A DNA stretch of 64,000 bases from Devosia nitrariae (lineage in GTDB: Bacteria > Pseudomonadota > Alphaproteobacteria > Rhizobiales > Devosiaceae). The stretch's first letter is position 1. The number at the start of each line of letters is the position of its first letter. A program made the translations under genes and the position numbers. The notes under the pieces were generated by a model. That model was not told where the DNA came from. It made no database searches and worked only from the letters and a program-made list of their open reading frames with translations. Below are positions 36,109 through 44,973 of the stretch, in pieces. Location of the stretch: NCBI RefSeq assembly GCF_030160115.1, contig NZ_BSNS01000024.1, forward strand, positions 124,001-188,000, written 5' to 3'.

Positions 36109-36530
36109 TCCATATGGTGAAGCTCTGCGTCGGGGTCTCCAGCATAGAGGAGCTGGAAAGCTACCGTGACGAGCGCGCCCATTGGTGGGACGCCGACTAT
36201 GGCGAGGATGTGCATGTGCACCGCACACGCATGATGCCCAAGCGCGCCGCAGAGATGGAGGGCAAGGCATCGATCTACTGGGTCATCTCCGGCGTTATCG
36301 GCTGCCGTCAGCCGATCCTTCGGCTCGCGCCCTATGCGGACGAAGAAGGCAAAACCTATTGCGACATCATCATGTCACCTGAGCTCGTCCGCACCGTTCC
36401 CTATCCCAAGCGTCCTTTCCAGGGCTGGCGCTATCTGCGGCCGCAGGACGCGCCGCCAGACCTCGGCGCGAACGACGACGCCGGCTCGGAGGTTATCGCC
36501 AGGGAATTGGCGCGGCTGGGGCTGCTGTAA
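36105..36530 (+). CDS. DUF1489-family protein
   Basis: The 141-residue product matches DUF1489, a family mostly of alphaproteobacteria with no known function. Marks are MVKLCVGVSSIEEL, VHVHRTRMMPKRAAEM, SIYWVISGVIGCRQPIL and VPYPKRPFQGWRYLRPQDAPPDL. It is coupled to the GST gene. Its last 100 bases overlap the opposing gene. Confidence 0.9.
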   Translation: MIHMVKLCVGVSSIEELESYRDERAHWWDADYGEDVHVHRTRMMPKRAAEMEGKASIYWVISGVIGCRQPILRLAPYADEEGKTYCDIIMSPELVRTVPYPKRPFQGWRYLRPQDAPPDLGANDDAGSEVIARELARLGLL

Positions 36531-37279
36531 CGACCCTCTTTCAGGAACGGCCGCACCGCGCTTGCCATCAAGCCAGCGAACTCCAGGCGCCTGATCCATT
36601 GCAGCGGATCATCGTCGCCGGTATCGGCCGGCGCTCCGAACTCCTCGATGGCCCGATAGAAAAGGGCGTCGGATTCGGCATAGCCGACGCTCAGGCCGGC
36701 TTGCCTTGCCAGCAGCGGCCATTCCACGTCGTTGGCGAGCGTGTCGACCGTGCTCTGCGTGACGATCGTGGCTGCAGCGCGGCTCGACATGCGCCGGACC
36801 GCGAACATCAGGTCCCAGCTCTTACCGGTCATGAGCGTGTAGATGTGGTTGACCAGTCGTTCCGTCTCCTGCAGACGACGAGGCCCGGCCGAGAGGGCCC
36901 GTGCAGAGCGGCCAACTACGAGAAAGTCGAGATCGGGACGGTCCTGCAGGACATTTGCGAGGTTGGTGCCGCCATGCTCTATCCAGCGCAGCAGATGGTC
37001 GAGGTCGCTTAAAAGGATAGTCGGGCAGTCCAGCGCGAGCCGGACCGCGTCCCGGCGAGCTTTGCCGATGGTTGCTTCGTTGGCAGGATGAACGACGACC
37101 TTTGCGCCGCGCAACGAGCGAACGGCTTCTACGAGAGCGGGCGCCGAGGCGTCCGAGACGTTGAGGGCGATGCGGGAAAACATGTCGGTGAGCGGTGTCG
37201 ACAGGCGTTCGACCGCTGCAACGAGGTTTCCGTCGGGATCGTGAACCGCTGACGCCAGAGCAGTGTCGGTGGAAGGCAT
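36431..37279 (-). CDS. Uncharacterised protein with glycosyltransferase-A-like pattern
   Basis: The 282-residue product has the order of a GT-A fold: a variable N-terminus, ILLSDLDHLLRWIEHGG with a DxD-like DLD, then RLVNHIYTLMTGKSWDLMFAVRRMSSRAA and NDVEWPLLARQAGLSVGY, as in GT2-type sugar transferases. ATG 37279 follows GAGGTG. The family fit is weak and the substrate unknown. The C-terminal 33 codons lie antisense inside the DUF1489 gene and look unlike a fold, so the true end may be a recent extension. Confidence 0.6.
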   Translation of the reverse strand: MPSTDTALASAVHDPDGNLVAAVERLSTPLTDMFSRIALNVSDASAPALVEAVRSLRGAKVVVHPANEATIGKARRDAVRLALDCPTILLSDLDHLLRWIEHGGTNLANVLQDRPDLDFLVVGRSARALSAGPRRLQETERLVNHIYTLMTGKSWDLMFAVRRMSSRAAATIVTQSTVDTLANDVEWPLLARQAGLSVGYAESDALFYRAIEEFGAPADTGDDDPLQWIRRLEFAGLMASAVRPFLKEGRYSSPSRANSLAITSEPASSFAPRSGGASCGRR

Positions 37280-37434
37280 TCAGCACCTCATGAGCCGTCG
37301 ACAGAAGTCGTTGGTTTCTTAGCCAAGTTCGGTCACCTTTTGGAGGGTGTCCTGTCGGCGAAACAAACCTTCGTCGGCAACACACCTTCCGGCGCGGCCT
37401 TGCGGCGGTCCCGGTGCGGTTCCATATTCGATCT

Positions 37435-38163
37435 ATGGGAGACAAGGATCGTAATCTCGAGCGTCGCGATCGCCCCGGTTCCGTGACGAACCGGGAGGGG
37501 GAGTCGGCAAGCTCGGACGTTGCCGCGTTCGTCAAGCAGGTCGGCGCCATGGCGCGGCCGGCAGGAGCTGGCCGCGGCCGGCTGCTGTTCGCCCTCGATG
37601 CCACCATGAGCCGGCAACCGACCTGGGACCTCGCCTGTCAGCTCCAGGCCGAGATGTTCGAGGCAATTCCGAAGGGCAAGCTCTCCGTGCAGCTTCTCTA
37701 CTTTCGCGGATTCGGGGAATGCCGCGCCTCCAAATGGGTGGTCGATGCGTCGGCGCTGGCCAAGCTGATGTCTGGCCTCGAATGTCGAGGCGGCAACACC
37801 CAGATTTCCAAGGTTTTCGCTCATGCCCGGGCCGAGCATGCAATGGAGCGGATCAACGCGGTCGTCTATGTCGGCGATGCGATCGAGGAGAATGTCGATG
37901 CCTTGGCCGAAAAGGCCGGGCAACTCGGGCTTCTCGGCTGCCCGATGTTCGTCTTCCAGGAGGGACGTGACAGCCGGGTGGAGGCCGCGTTCCGCGAATT
38001 CGCGCGGCTGACCAAAGGCGCCTATGCGCGCTTCGATTCCTCGGCGCCGCGTGAACTTGCCGAGCTGCTCAAAGCTGTGGCGGCCTATGCAAGCGGCGGG
38101 CGCGAGCTTTTGAGACTGCAGAAGAGCGCACCGGCGCGGGCGCTGCTCGAGCAGTTGCGCTGA
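37435..38163 (+). CDS. VWA-like domain protein
   Basis: The 242-residue product has a polar N-terminus and a von Willebrand A-like domain from about residue 48. LLFALDATMSRQPTW carries a MIDAS-type DxTxS (Asp55-Ser59), followed by VQLLYFRGFGECRASKW and INAVVYVGDAIEE. GTG 37414 is an alternative start. It sits one base before the DnaJ-domain gene, so both likely act together. Function is unknown; a metal-dependent adhesion fold is inferred. Confidence 0.7.
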   Translation: MGDKDRNLERRDRPGSVTNREGESASSDVAAFVKQVGAMARPAGAGRGRLLFALDATMSRQPTWDLACQLQAEMFEAIPKGKLSVQLLYFRGFGECRASKWVVDASALAKLMSGLECRGGNTQISKVFAHARAEHAMERINAVVYVGDAIEENVDALAEKAGQLGLLGCPMFVFQEGRDSRVEAAFREFARLTKGAYARFDSSAPRELAELLKAVAAYASGGRELLRLQKSAPARALLEQLR

Positions 38164-38164
38164 C

Positions 38165-38875
38165 ATGACCTATTTCTTCATCGGTGGCGCCATTTTGCTT
38201 GCGGTGCTGGCCGCATGGCAGGGACTGCGTGGATTGGGGCGCCCTCGGATGATGTTCCTGTTGCGCTGGATCACTGGTGGAGGGGCGGCGCTGATCGCCG
38301 TGCTGCTGCTCATTGCGCGACGCATCGACATTGCCGTGTTCTTCGGTTTTGTCGCCTATACGATCCTGGTGCGTGGCCGAATCGGCCCGTTCTCCTTTGA
38401 AAGCGAGACGCTCAGCCAGGACAACATCTCAAAGGTGCGCAGCCGCTACTTTGCCATGGAACTCGACCACGACACGGGGGAGGTCAAGGGACGTACGGTG
38501 GCTGGCCAGTTCGCCGGCGCAGATCTTATCGATCTCGGCGAAATAGAGACGCGGGCGCTGATCGAAGAGGTCGCATGGGATCCCGACAGCGTCAGTCTCC
38601 TCGAAAGCTGGCTGGACGCCAACCGGGCGGGCTGGCGGGAGTATTTCGAGGAAACGGCGCACACCGAGGCCGGCGGTGCGCCAGCGCAGGGAGATCCGGT
38701 GGCCGAGGCTTACGAGGTGCTGGGCCTCCAGCCCGGTGCGACGCCCGAAGAAATCCGGGCTGCCCATCGCGAACTGATGAAGGGCGTCCACCCCGACCAC
38801 GGCGGCTCGAGTTATCTCGCCTCCAAGATCAACGAGGCGCGCGACCTGCTGCTCAAGAAGCACGAGACGCCTTGA
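38165..38875 (+). CDS. Membrane-anchored DnaJ-domain protein
   Basis: Two hydrophobic helices (about 4-20 and 32-65) anchor the 236-residue protein. The J domain is C-terminal, from about 180, with YEVLGLQPGATPEEIRAAHRELM and the HPD motif at 209-211. This layout resembles type III J proteins such as Pam18/TIM14 or DjlA-like co-chaperones that recruit Hsp70 to the membrane. It follows the VWA gene by one base. Confidence 0.85.
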   Translation: MTYFFIGGAILLAVLAAWQGLRGLGRPRMMFLLRWITGGGAALIAVLLLIARRIDIAVFFGFVAYTILVRGRIGPFSFESETLSQDNISKVRSRYFAMELDHDTGEVKGRTVAGQFAGADLIDLGEIETRALIEEVAWDPDSVSLLESWLDANRAGWREYFEETAHTEAGGAPAQGDPVAEAYEVLGLQPGATPEEIRAAHRELMKGVHPDHGGSSYLASKINEARDLLLKKHETP

Positions 38876-38902
38876 GTCCCGGTTGCCCGGTCAACCCGTG
38901 AA

Positions 38903-38918
38903 TTCAGATTTTGTTAAC
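38903..38918 (+). promoter_or_regulatory. CtrA-like box upstream of mipZ
   Basis: The sequence ttca, seven bases, ttaac matches the CtrA consensus TTAA-N7-TTAAC at all but one base. It lies 71 bases upstream of the chosen mipZ start. A GAGTC (GANTC, CcrM methylation) site lies at 38976-38980. Regulation by the cell-cycle regulator CtrA is inferred only. Confidence 0.35.
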
Positions 38919-38988
38919 CATATCCGCGCTTGTATCGGCTGAGGGAACCGCCACATTCGGCGAAGCGAAATTCCAGGAGTCGGCGACG

Positions 38989-39849
38989 GTGCGGTCCGGA
39001 GCGTATGTCATAGTCGTGGGCAACGAGAAGGGTGGTTCGGGCAAGTCCACCACGGCCTTCCACTTGGCAGTCTACCTGCTTTACGCCGGTTTCCGGGTCG
39101 CCAGTATCGACGTCGACAGCCGCCAGCAGACCTTTACCCACTATGTGCGCAATCGGCGCAACTGGATGCAGCGGCTGGAAACAAAGCTGCCGCATACGAC
39201 CCATTACCATCTGCCTCTGGTGCGCAGCGATTCTGCCGCCGAGCGACAGAGGCTTGAGTTCGACCTGTTCCGACAGGCGCTGGCGGAGGTCGACCGCAAT
39301 GCCGATTTCCTCATCATCGACACCCCAGGCTTCGATACCAACCTCTCGCGGCTTGCCCATTCCATGGCCGACACGTTGGTCACTCCGGTCAACGACAGCC
39401 TCATCGATCTCAACGTGATCGCCCATGTCGATCCATCGAGTGGCGAACCGGGGCCGACGAGCCACTATGCGCGGCTGGTGCAGCGGGCCCGGTCCGAACG
39501 GTTGGCGGCGGATGGTCAGACGATCGACTGGGTGCTTCTGCGTAACCGCATCTCGACGCTCTCCTCGCGCAATGCACGCCAGGTGCAGGCCATGCTCGAG
39601 CGTATCGCGGGCCGGCTCGGCTGCCGAGTGGCCGACGGGATTGCCGAACGGGTGATCTTCCGTTCCCTGTTTCCCACGGGCCTGACGGTCTTTGATCCCC
39701 TGGATGAGACGATGCTCGGGGGGATGCCGTCAATGTCCCATGTCAGCGCCCGCCAGGAATATCGATTACTGGTGCAAGCTCTCAACCTTCCCATCGGCGC
39801 CCGGGCACACGTGCGCCGGGAGATCGAGGTCGCCGCCGCCGGGCAGTAA
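38989..39849 (+). CDS. mipZ: Cell division inhibitor MipZ (ParA-like ATPase)
   Basis: MipZ forms a gradient from the chromosome poles and keeps FtsZ rings at midcell in alphaproteobacteria. The 286-residue product has a deviant Walker A, KGGSGKST (14-21), with VVGNEKGG before it. VASIDVDSRQQTFTHYVRNRR, FLIIDTPGFD, DTLVTPVNDSLIDLNVI and WVLLRNRIS match Caulobacter MipZ. GTG 38989 follows GGAG at 9 bases. A TTG at 38911 is an alternative. It is a single gene with its own terminator. Confidence 0.92.
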   Translation: MRSGAYVIVVGNEKGGSGKSTTAFHLAVYLLYAGFRVASIDVDSRQQTFTHYVRNRRNWMQRLETKLPHTTHYHLPLVRSDSAAERQRLEFDLFRQALAEVDRNADFLIIDTPGFDTNLSRLAHSMADTLVTPVNDSLIDLNVIAHVDPSSGEPGPTSHYARLVQRARSERLAADGQTIDWVLLRNRISTLSSRNARQVQAMLERIAGRLGCRVADGIAERVIFRSLFPTGLTVFDPLDETMLGGMPSMSHVSARQEYRLLVQALNLPIGARAHVRREIEVAAAGQ

Positions 39850-39902
39850 GCACAGCAAGGTTCTGACGGCCCGAGCGCATTTCAGCAATTGGCTCTACCG
39901 AT

Positions 39903-39940
39903 GATCCCGAAACGTCTGCGAGTCTTCGGGATCGTGCTTT
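39903..39940 (+). terminator. Terminator of mipZ
   Basis: A perfect 9-base stem (39903-39911 and 39925-39933) with a 13-base loop is followed by gtgcttt. It lies 53 bases after the mipZ stop and abuts the end of the opposing small gene. Confidence 0.65.
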
Positions 39941-40217
39941 AGCGCCGGCGGCCGAGCTCGAGGTTCACGGCCCGCCGGCCGTCGGGTGAGAAGACATCGA
40001 GATCGACGGCGGCCGGCGGCAGCGCTGCGCGGCGGGTACGTGCCGAGAGCGCCAGAACGGCGCCCAGTAGTTCAGTGACCGTACGGCGATGGGTCTGGGG
40101 CGCAAGGCGTGCCACCAGCCCGTCCAGGGCTCGGCGGCGGACTGCCTCGTTGGCCGAGGACAGGGGCGAACGGCCAACGAAGGCGGCCAATTCGGAAAGG
40201 GCTGAACGTTCGGTCAT
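39939..40217 (-). CDS. Uncharacterised small protein
   Basis: The 92-residue product is helical in the first half (SALSELAAFVGRSPLSSANEAVRRRALDGLVARL) and Arg-rich at the end. The N-terminal pattern faintly recalls the start of MmgE/PrpD proteins, but it is too short to be one. The ATG follows GGAG at about 10 bases. Its codon positions look coding. Function is unknown. Confidence 0.55.
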   Translation of the reverse strand: MTERSALSELAAFVGRSPLSSANEAVRRRALDGLVARLAPQTHRRTVTELLGAVLALSARTRRAALPPAAVDLDVFSPDGRRAVNLELGRRR

Positions 40218-40264
40218 CCGGGCTTACTCCAAACCATGTGCCAAGAGACGGGTCCCTGTAGCGG

Positions 40265-41836
40265 CTAGCTCTGCATTGCGAGGCAGCTCAGATTTTGTTG
40301 CTTGAGTTGATTGCATACGTTCGTGGCATCATCCCGGTCGCCGAAGCCGGCAAAGCGGGCGCGGTAGAAGATCTGGCCGTTCTTTTCGAAGCGTTCGACA
40401 TAGGGGCGGAAGTCCGTGAGGACCCCGAGCTTGCCGGTGGCGTCGTTCAGCAGGCCACGGGCGCTCTCTTCGGAAGGTGCTGCGCCGATCTGGACCACCC
40501 AGCCGCCGGCAGCTGGCTGGTTCTCGCTGACCGAGATGCTGCCGCTCGTCATCAGGTCGATGGGCTGACCATCGCCAGTCTCGACCGGCGGCACCAGCGG
40601 GGCGGAGGGAGCCGTCTGACCTAGCGCTGAAGGTGGAGCGCCGAGCGAATAGGTTTCGCTGAGCCAGGCGCCGATGACATCCTCAGCCGGGTAGGCCTGC
40701 TGAGGGGCCTGCGTGGGAGCCGCCAGGACGTTGGCGGCCTGTACGGCAGGCTGGAGGGCGAGATCTGCGGGCATCGGGGCGGGCGCGGGAGCGGCCGCCG
40801 GCGCCAGGCCTGCCGTCACGACCGTCGGTGCGGGTTGTGCGCCATTGGCGGCAACGAGCTGGGCAAGGCGGAAGCCGGGCAGTGGGGCGGGCGTCACATA
40901 GACCGGTTTTGCCGACTGGGCCACCATGGTCGCACCGCCGCCCTGGCGGCCAGGCAGCGGGATCATCGCGGTCTGCAGATAGTCGCCGCGGCGGCCCTTG
41001 GGGAGATAGTTGGCGACAAGCTCGCGCACCTTCTGGTCGCGGGACGCTGCACTGTTGAAGCCGAAGGCGACGACGACGATGTGGCGGTTGTCCTTGCGCG
41101 CGGCGGTCAGGAGATTGGAACCGGCCGCGTTGATGTAGCCGGTCTTGATGCCATCGACGGCGTTCATATAGCCCAGCACCCGGTTGTGGTTGCCGAAGGT
41201 CTTGCCGCCGTAGCGGAAGCTGCGGGTCTGGAAGTACTCGTAGTAGCGCGGGAAGTGCTGGTAGACAGCGATGCCGAGGATTGCCTGGTCGCGCACGGTT
41301 GTAATCTGGCCGCCATCGGGCAGCCCCGAGGCGTTGCGATAGGTGGTGTTGCGCATGCCGAGCGCACGGGCCGTGGCGGTCATGCGCTCGGCGAACTTGG
41401 ATTCGGTGCCCGAGATGTGCTCGGCGATGACCCGGGCCATGTCGTTTGCCGAAAGGGTTACCAGCGACTTGATCGCGTCTTCGACGGTGATGGTGGCACC
41501 GGCCCGCAGGCCGAGCTTGGTGGGCACGGCCGACGCCGCGTGGCGCGACACCGTCATCTTGGTCGAAAGGCTGAGATTGCCCGCCTCCAGCTCCTGAAAA
41601 AGGACGTAGAGGGTCATCACCTTGGCAACGGAGGCCGGATAGCGCTTGGAGTCGGCGCCTTCTTCGTAGAGCACCTGACCAGATTTGGCGTCGACCACGA
41701 TACCAGCATATTTGCGCAGGTTCTCGATGGCCGAAGCGGGCGCCGTCGAGGGCAAAAGGATTGCGAAACAGACGAAGAAAGCGGCAAGTGCACGCGCCAA
41801 CTGGGCACGCAAAGGGGATTGCGCCTGGGAAGCCAC
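40265..41836 (-). CDS. D-alanyl-D-alanine carboxypeptidase with SPOR domain
   Basis: This is a low-molecular-weight penicillin-binding protein of the S11 family that trims peptidoglycan stem peptides in the periplasm. A signal peptide lies at 10-36. The catalytic motifs are SVAK (69-72), SAN (129-131) and KTG (231-233). A Pro/Ala-rich linker leads to a C-terminal SPOR domain (about 445-523, GWVVQIGAAPSEESARGLL), which targets septal denuded glycans. GTG 41836 follows GGAG at 6 bases and gives a proper signal peptide. A TTG at 41911 is less likely. Confidence 0.92.
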   Translation of the reverse strand: MASQAQSPLRAQLARALAAFFVCFAILLPSTAPASAIENLRKYAGIVVDAKSGQVLYEEGADSKRYPASVAKVMTLYVLFQELEAGNLSLSTKMTVSRHAASAVPTKLGLRAGATITVEDAIKSLVTLSANDMARVIAEHISGTESKFAERMTATARALGMRNTTYRNASGLPDGGQITTVRDQAILGIAVYQHFPRYYEYFQTRSFRYGGKTFGNHNRVLGYMNAVDGIKTGYINAAGSNLLTAARKDNRHIVVVAFGFNSAASRDQKVRELVANYLPKGRRGDYLQTAMIPLPGRQGGGATMVAQSAKPVYVTPAPLPGFRLAQLVAANGAQPAPTVVTAGLAPAAAPAPAPMPADLALQPAVQAANVLAAPTQAPQQAYPAEDVIGAWLSETYSLGAPPSALGQTAPSAPLVPPVETGDGQPIDLMTSGSISVSENQPAAGGWVVQIGAAPSEESARGLLNDATGKLGVLTDFRPYVERFEKNGQIFYRARFAGFGDRDDATNVCNQLKQQNLSCLAMQS

Positions 41837-42118
41837 CCGGTACTCCAACTCGTTACTCCCGGACGACGACTGCGTCCGTACACAACTCGAAATGTGTGGC
41901 GCCGGCGACAAGCCCCCACGGCCACAACTGCGCCCACAACAGGCGTAACCATAGGTGCGGCCCTGTTACTTTTCGGTAAAATGTCAATGAAATTGGAGCG
42001 AAAAGCGGTGCTCCGGCGTCATCACAAATATGGGACAGGCTGCCCCTTAACAGCGCGGTGATTTTGCCTACATAATGGGTCCACCAGTTGCGTCGTTCCT
42101 CCATCCGATAGTCCGGCC

Positions 42119-42535
42119 ATGACGACCTCGCGCCACGCCATCGCTGCAATTGCCGAACCGGCGGGCCTGCCGCCTGCACCGGTGCACGAGTACCTCCGCG
42201 CTGGCCCTGATGATGGGAGCGGCGACAGCGGGCGTCCCGGGCAGGAAACCGGGACGGCCACCAAGACGCGTACCAAGACCAAGCGGCCGAACCTCTATCG
42301 GGTGCTGCTGTTGAACGACGACTACACGCCCATGGAGTTCGTCGTGTTGGTCCTGCAGGACGTCTTCAACAAGTCGCGCGAAGACGCGATGCGCATCATG
42401 CTGCACGTTCACCAAAAGGGGGTGGGGGAGTGCGGTATTTATCCATACGAGGTGGCTGAAACCAAGGTTACGCGCGTTATGGACATAGCACGCAAGAACC
42501 AGCATCCGCTGCAATGCGTGATGGAAAAGCAATAG
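42119..42535 (+). CDS. clpS: ATP-dependent Clp protease adaptor ClpS
   Basis: ClpS hands N-end-rule substrates to ClpAP. The 138-residue product has a polar N-terminal extension of about 55 residues, then the core YRVLLLNDDYTPMEFVVLVLQDVF, the hydrophobic-pocket residues in IMLHVHQKGVG, and AETKVTRVMDIARKN. The start may be later, because the extension is not conserved. It lies 9 bases before clpA. Confidence 0.93.
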   Translation: MTTSRHAIAAIAEPAGLPPAPVHEYLRAGPDDGSGDSGRPGQETGTATKTRTKTKRPNLYRVLLLNDDYTPMEFVVLVLQDVFNKSREDAMRIMLHVHQKGVGECGIYPYEVAETKVTRVMDIARKNQHPLQCVMEKQ

Positions 42536-42544
42536 GAATACACT

Positions 42545-44908
42545 ATGCCCTCATTCTCCCGCGGACTGGAAAAGGCTCTGCACCAGGCGATGAACCTGGC
42601 GCGGGAGCGCAACCATGAGTTCGCCACCCTCGAACACCTGCTGCTCGCCCTGACCGACGACCGCGAGACGATCGCCGTTCTGAATGGCTGCGACGTCGAC
42701 ATCGAGGCGCTGAAGAGCGACCTCGAGGATTTCATCAATGAGGAGCTCGACAGTCTCATTGTGCCCAACGGGCAGGACGCGCGCCCGACCGCTGCGTTCC
42801 AGCGCGTTATTCAGCGCGCCGTCATCCACGTGCAATCCTCCGGACGCGAGGAGGTGACGGGCGCCAACGTGCTGGTTGCGATCTTTGCCGAGCGCGAGAG
42901 TCATGCCGCCTATTTCCTCGAGCAGCAGGATATGAGCCGGCTCGACGCGGTCAATTTCATCTCGCATGGCATTACCAAATCCGGTCCCACCGAAGCGCGG
43001 CGGGTGCGTGGTGCCGAGGAAGGCGAAGGCGGCGGTGCGGGCGAGAGCGCGCGCGGCGAAGGCGGCGGCAAGAGTTCGGCGCTGGCCGATTTCTGCACCG
43101 ACCTCAATGCCAAGGCGCGCGACGGCAAGATCGATCCACTGATCGGGCGCGATGCGGAGCTGCGCCGTACCATCCAGGTACTCTGCCGACGCTCCAAGAA
43201 TAATCCGATCTATGTGGGTGATGCGGGGGTCGGCAAAACGGCCATCGCCGAAGGTCTGGCCCGCAAGATCGTCGAAGGCGATGTGCCCGAGGTTTTGCGC
43301 GAAGCCACCATCTATGCGCTCGACATGGGCGCATTGCTGGCCGGTACCCGCTACCGCGGCGACTTCGAGGAGCGCTTGAAGGCGGTGATGAAGGAGCTTG
43401 AGAAGCTGCCGAACTCGGTGCTCTTCATCGATGAGATCCACACCATGATCGGTGCGGGCGCGACCTCAGGCGGGGCGTTGGATGCCTCCAACCTCTTGAA
43501 GCCCGCGTTGGCGTCCGGAACGATCCGTTGCATCGGCTCGACCACTTACAAGGAGTACCGGCAGTTCTTCGAGAAGGACCGGGCCCTGGTGCGCCGTTTC
43601 CAGAAGATCGATGTCAACGAGCCGTCGATCCCGGACGCCATCGAGATCGTCAAGGGTCTGCGGCCCTATTTCGAGGCGTTCCACAAGCTCAAATATACCG
43701 ACGACGCACTGAAGGCCGCCGTCGAGCTTTCGGCCCGCTACATCAACGACCGCAAGCTCCCGGACAAGGCGATCGACGTGATCGACGAGACCGGCGCAAG
43801 CCAGATGCTGGTGACTGAGGACCAACGCAAGAAGATCATCGACGTCGAGGATATCGAAGCAACCGTCGCCGGCATTGCGCGCATTCCGCCCAAGTCGGTC
43901 TCGAAGTCGGATTCCGAGCTGCTGTCGGGTCTCGAGAATAATCTCAAGACCGTGGTGTTCGGTCAGGAAGCGGCGATCACGGCGCTCTCTTCGGCAATCA
44001 AGCTGGCCCGCGCGGGCTTGCGCGAGCCGGAAAAGCCGATCGGTTCCTATCTCTTTACCGGTCCGACGGGCGTCGGCAAGACCGAGGTTGCCCGGCAACT
44101 GGCCGATACGCTCGGCGTCGAGCTTTTGCGGTTCGACATGTCGGAATACATGGAGCGGCACACGGTCAGCCGGCTGATCGGGGCACCTCCGGGCTATGTC
44201 GGGTTCGACCAGGGCGGCCTCCTGACCGATGGGGTCGATCAGCATCCGCACTGCGTGGTGCTGCTCGACGAGATCGAGAAGGCACATCCAGACCTGTTCA
44301 ACATCCTGTTGCAGGTCATGGACCACGGCAAGCTCACGGACCACAACGGCAAGTCGGTCGATTTCCGCAACGTCATCCTCATCATGACTTCCAATGTGGG
44401 GGCTATGGAGCTGCAGAAGAGCCCGATCGGGTTCGGGCGCAAGCGCGAGCAGGGCGACGACGAGGAAGCCATCAACCGCCTGTTCACGCCCGAGTTCCGC
44501 AACCGGCTCGACGCGATCATCTCGTTCGCACCACTGCCGCCGGAAGTCGTGCGGCGCGTGGTCGAGAAGTTCGTGCTGCAGCTCGAGGGTCAGCTCGCAG
44601 AGCGGGGCGTCACCATCAACCTGACACCCGAGGCGGCCGACTGGCTGGCCGAGAAGGGCTATGACGAGCGCATGGGCGCCCGTCCGCTGGCCCGCGTCAT
44701 CCAGGAGCACGTCAAGAAGCCGCTGGCCGAGCAGGTGCTGTTCGGCGAACTGGTCAATGGCGGCACGGTGACGGTGGCGGTTGTGGGCGAAGGCGCCGAG
44801 GCCAAACTCGAGCTCGTCGCGGCACCGCCGCGCCCGGCCAAACCCAAGGCGTTGACCGGACCCAAAACGCGGCGCAAGCCCAAGAAGGCGACAGTCGAAA
44901 AGGATTGA
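42545..44908 (+). CDS. clpA: ATP-dependent Clp protease ATPase subunit ClpA
   Basis: ClpA is the hexameric unfoldase of ClpAP. The 787-residue product has an N-terminal domain (1-145), a Gly/Glu-rich linker (155-178), and two AAA+ modules. The Walker A motifs are GDAGVGKT (225-232) and GPTGVGKT (506-513), and VLFIDEIHTMIGAG is Walker B of the first. It lacks the ClpB middle coiled coil. The C-terminus carries a Lys-rich tail. It forms an operon with clpS. Confidence 0.96.
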   Translation: MPSFSRGLEKALHQAMNLARERNHEFATLEHLLLALTDDRETIAVLNGCDVDIEALKSDLEDFINEELDSLIVPNGQDARPTAAFQRVIQRAVIHVQSSGREEVTGANVLVAIFAERESHAAYFLEQQDMSRLDAVNFISHGITKSGPTEARRVRGAEEGEGGGAGESARGEGGGKSSALADFCTDLNAKARDGKIDPLIGRDAELRRTIQVLCRRSKNNPIYVGDAGVGKTAIAEGLARKIVEGDVPEVLREATIYALDMGALLAGTRYRGDFEERLKAVMKELEKLPNSVLFIDEIHTMIGAGATSGGALDASNLLKPALASGTIRCIGSTTYKEYRQFFEKDRALVRRFQKIDVNEPSIPDAIEIVKGLRPYFEAFHKLKYTDDALKAAVELSARYINDRKLPDKAIDVIDETGASQMLVTEDQRKKIIDVEDIEATVAGIARIPPKSVSKSDSELLSGLENNLKTVVFGQEAAITALSSAIKLARAGLREPEKPIGSYLFTGPTGVGKTEVARQLADTLGVELLRFDMSEYMERHTVSRLIGAPPGYVGFDQGGLLTDGVDQHPHCVVLLDEIEKAHPDLFNILLQVMDHGKLTDHNGKSVDFRNVILIMTSNVGAMELQKSPIGFGRKREQGDDEEAINRLFTPEFRNRLDAIISFAPLPPEVVRRVVEKFVLQLEGQLAERGVTINLTPEAADWLAEKGYDERMGARPLARVIQEHVKKPLAEQVLFGELVNGGTVTVAVVGEGAEAKLELVAAPPRPAKPKALTGPKTRRKPKKATVEKD

Positions 44909-44929
44909 TCGACCGTCTACACCAATACC

Positions 44930-44955
44930 AAGGCCGGGCTTGTCCCGGCCTTTTT
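44930..44955 (+). terminator. Terminator of clpS-clpA
   Basis: A 7-base GC stem, ggccggg (44932-44938) with cccggcc (44944-44950), and a 5-base loop is followed by T5. It ends 18 bases before the next start. Confidence 0.9.
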
Positions 44956-44973
44956 CATGTCGGGGGAAATTGA

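Noticed and set aside
42000..42040. gcgaaaagcggtgctccggcg upstream of clpS as a further palindromic repeat
   Set aside because: Only one arm of the core is present; no matching second arm was found.
41837..42118. Regulatory elements in the 282-base gap between the carboxypeptidase and clpS
   Set aside because: The gap must hold divergent promoters, but no distinct motif or strong hairpin could be supported.
43466..44710. Minus-strand ORF of 414 codons opposite clpA
   Set aside because: Shadow of a certain gene; no start signal or domain.
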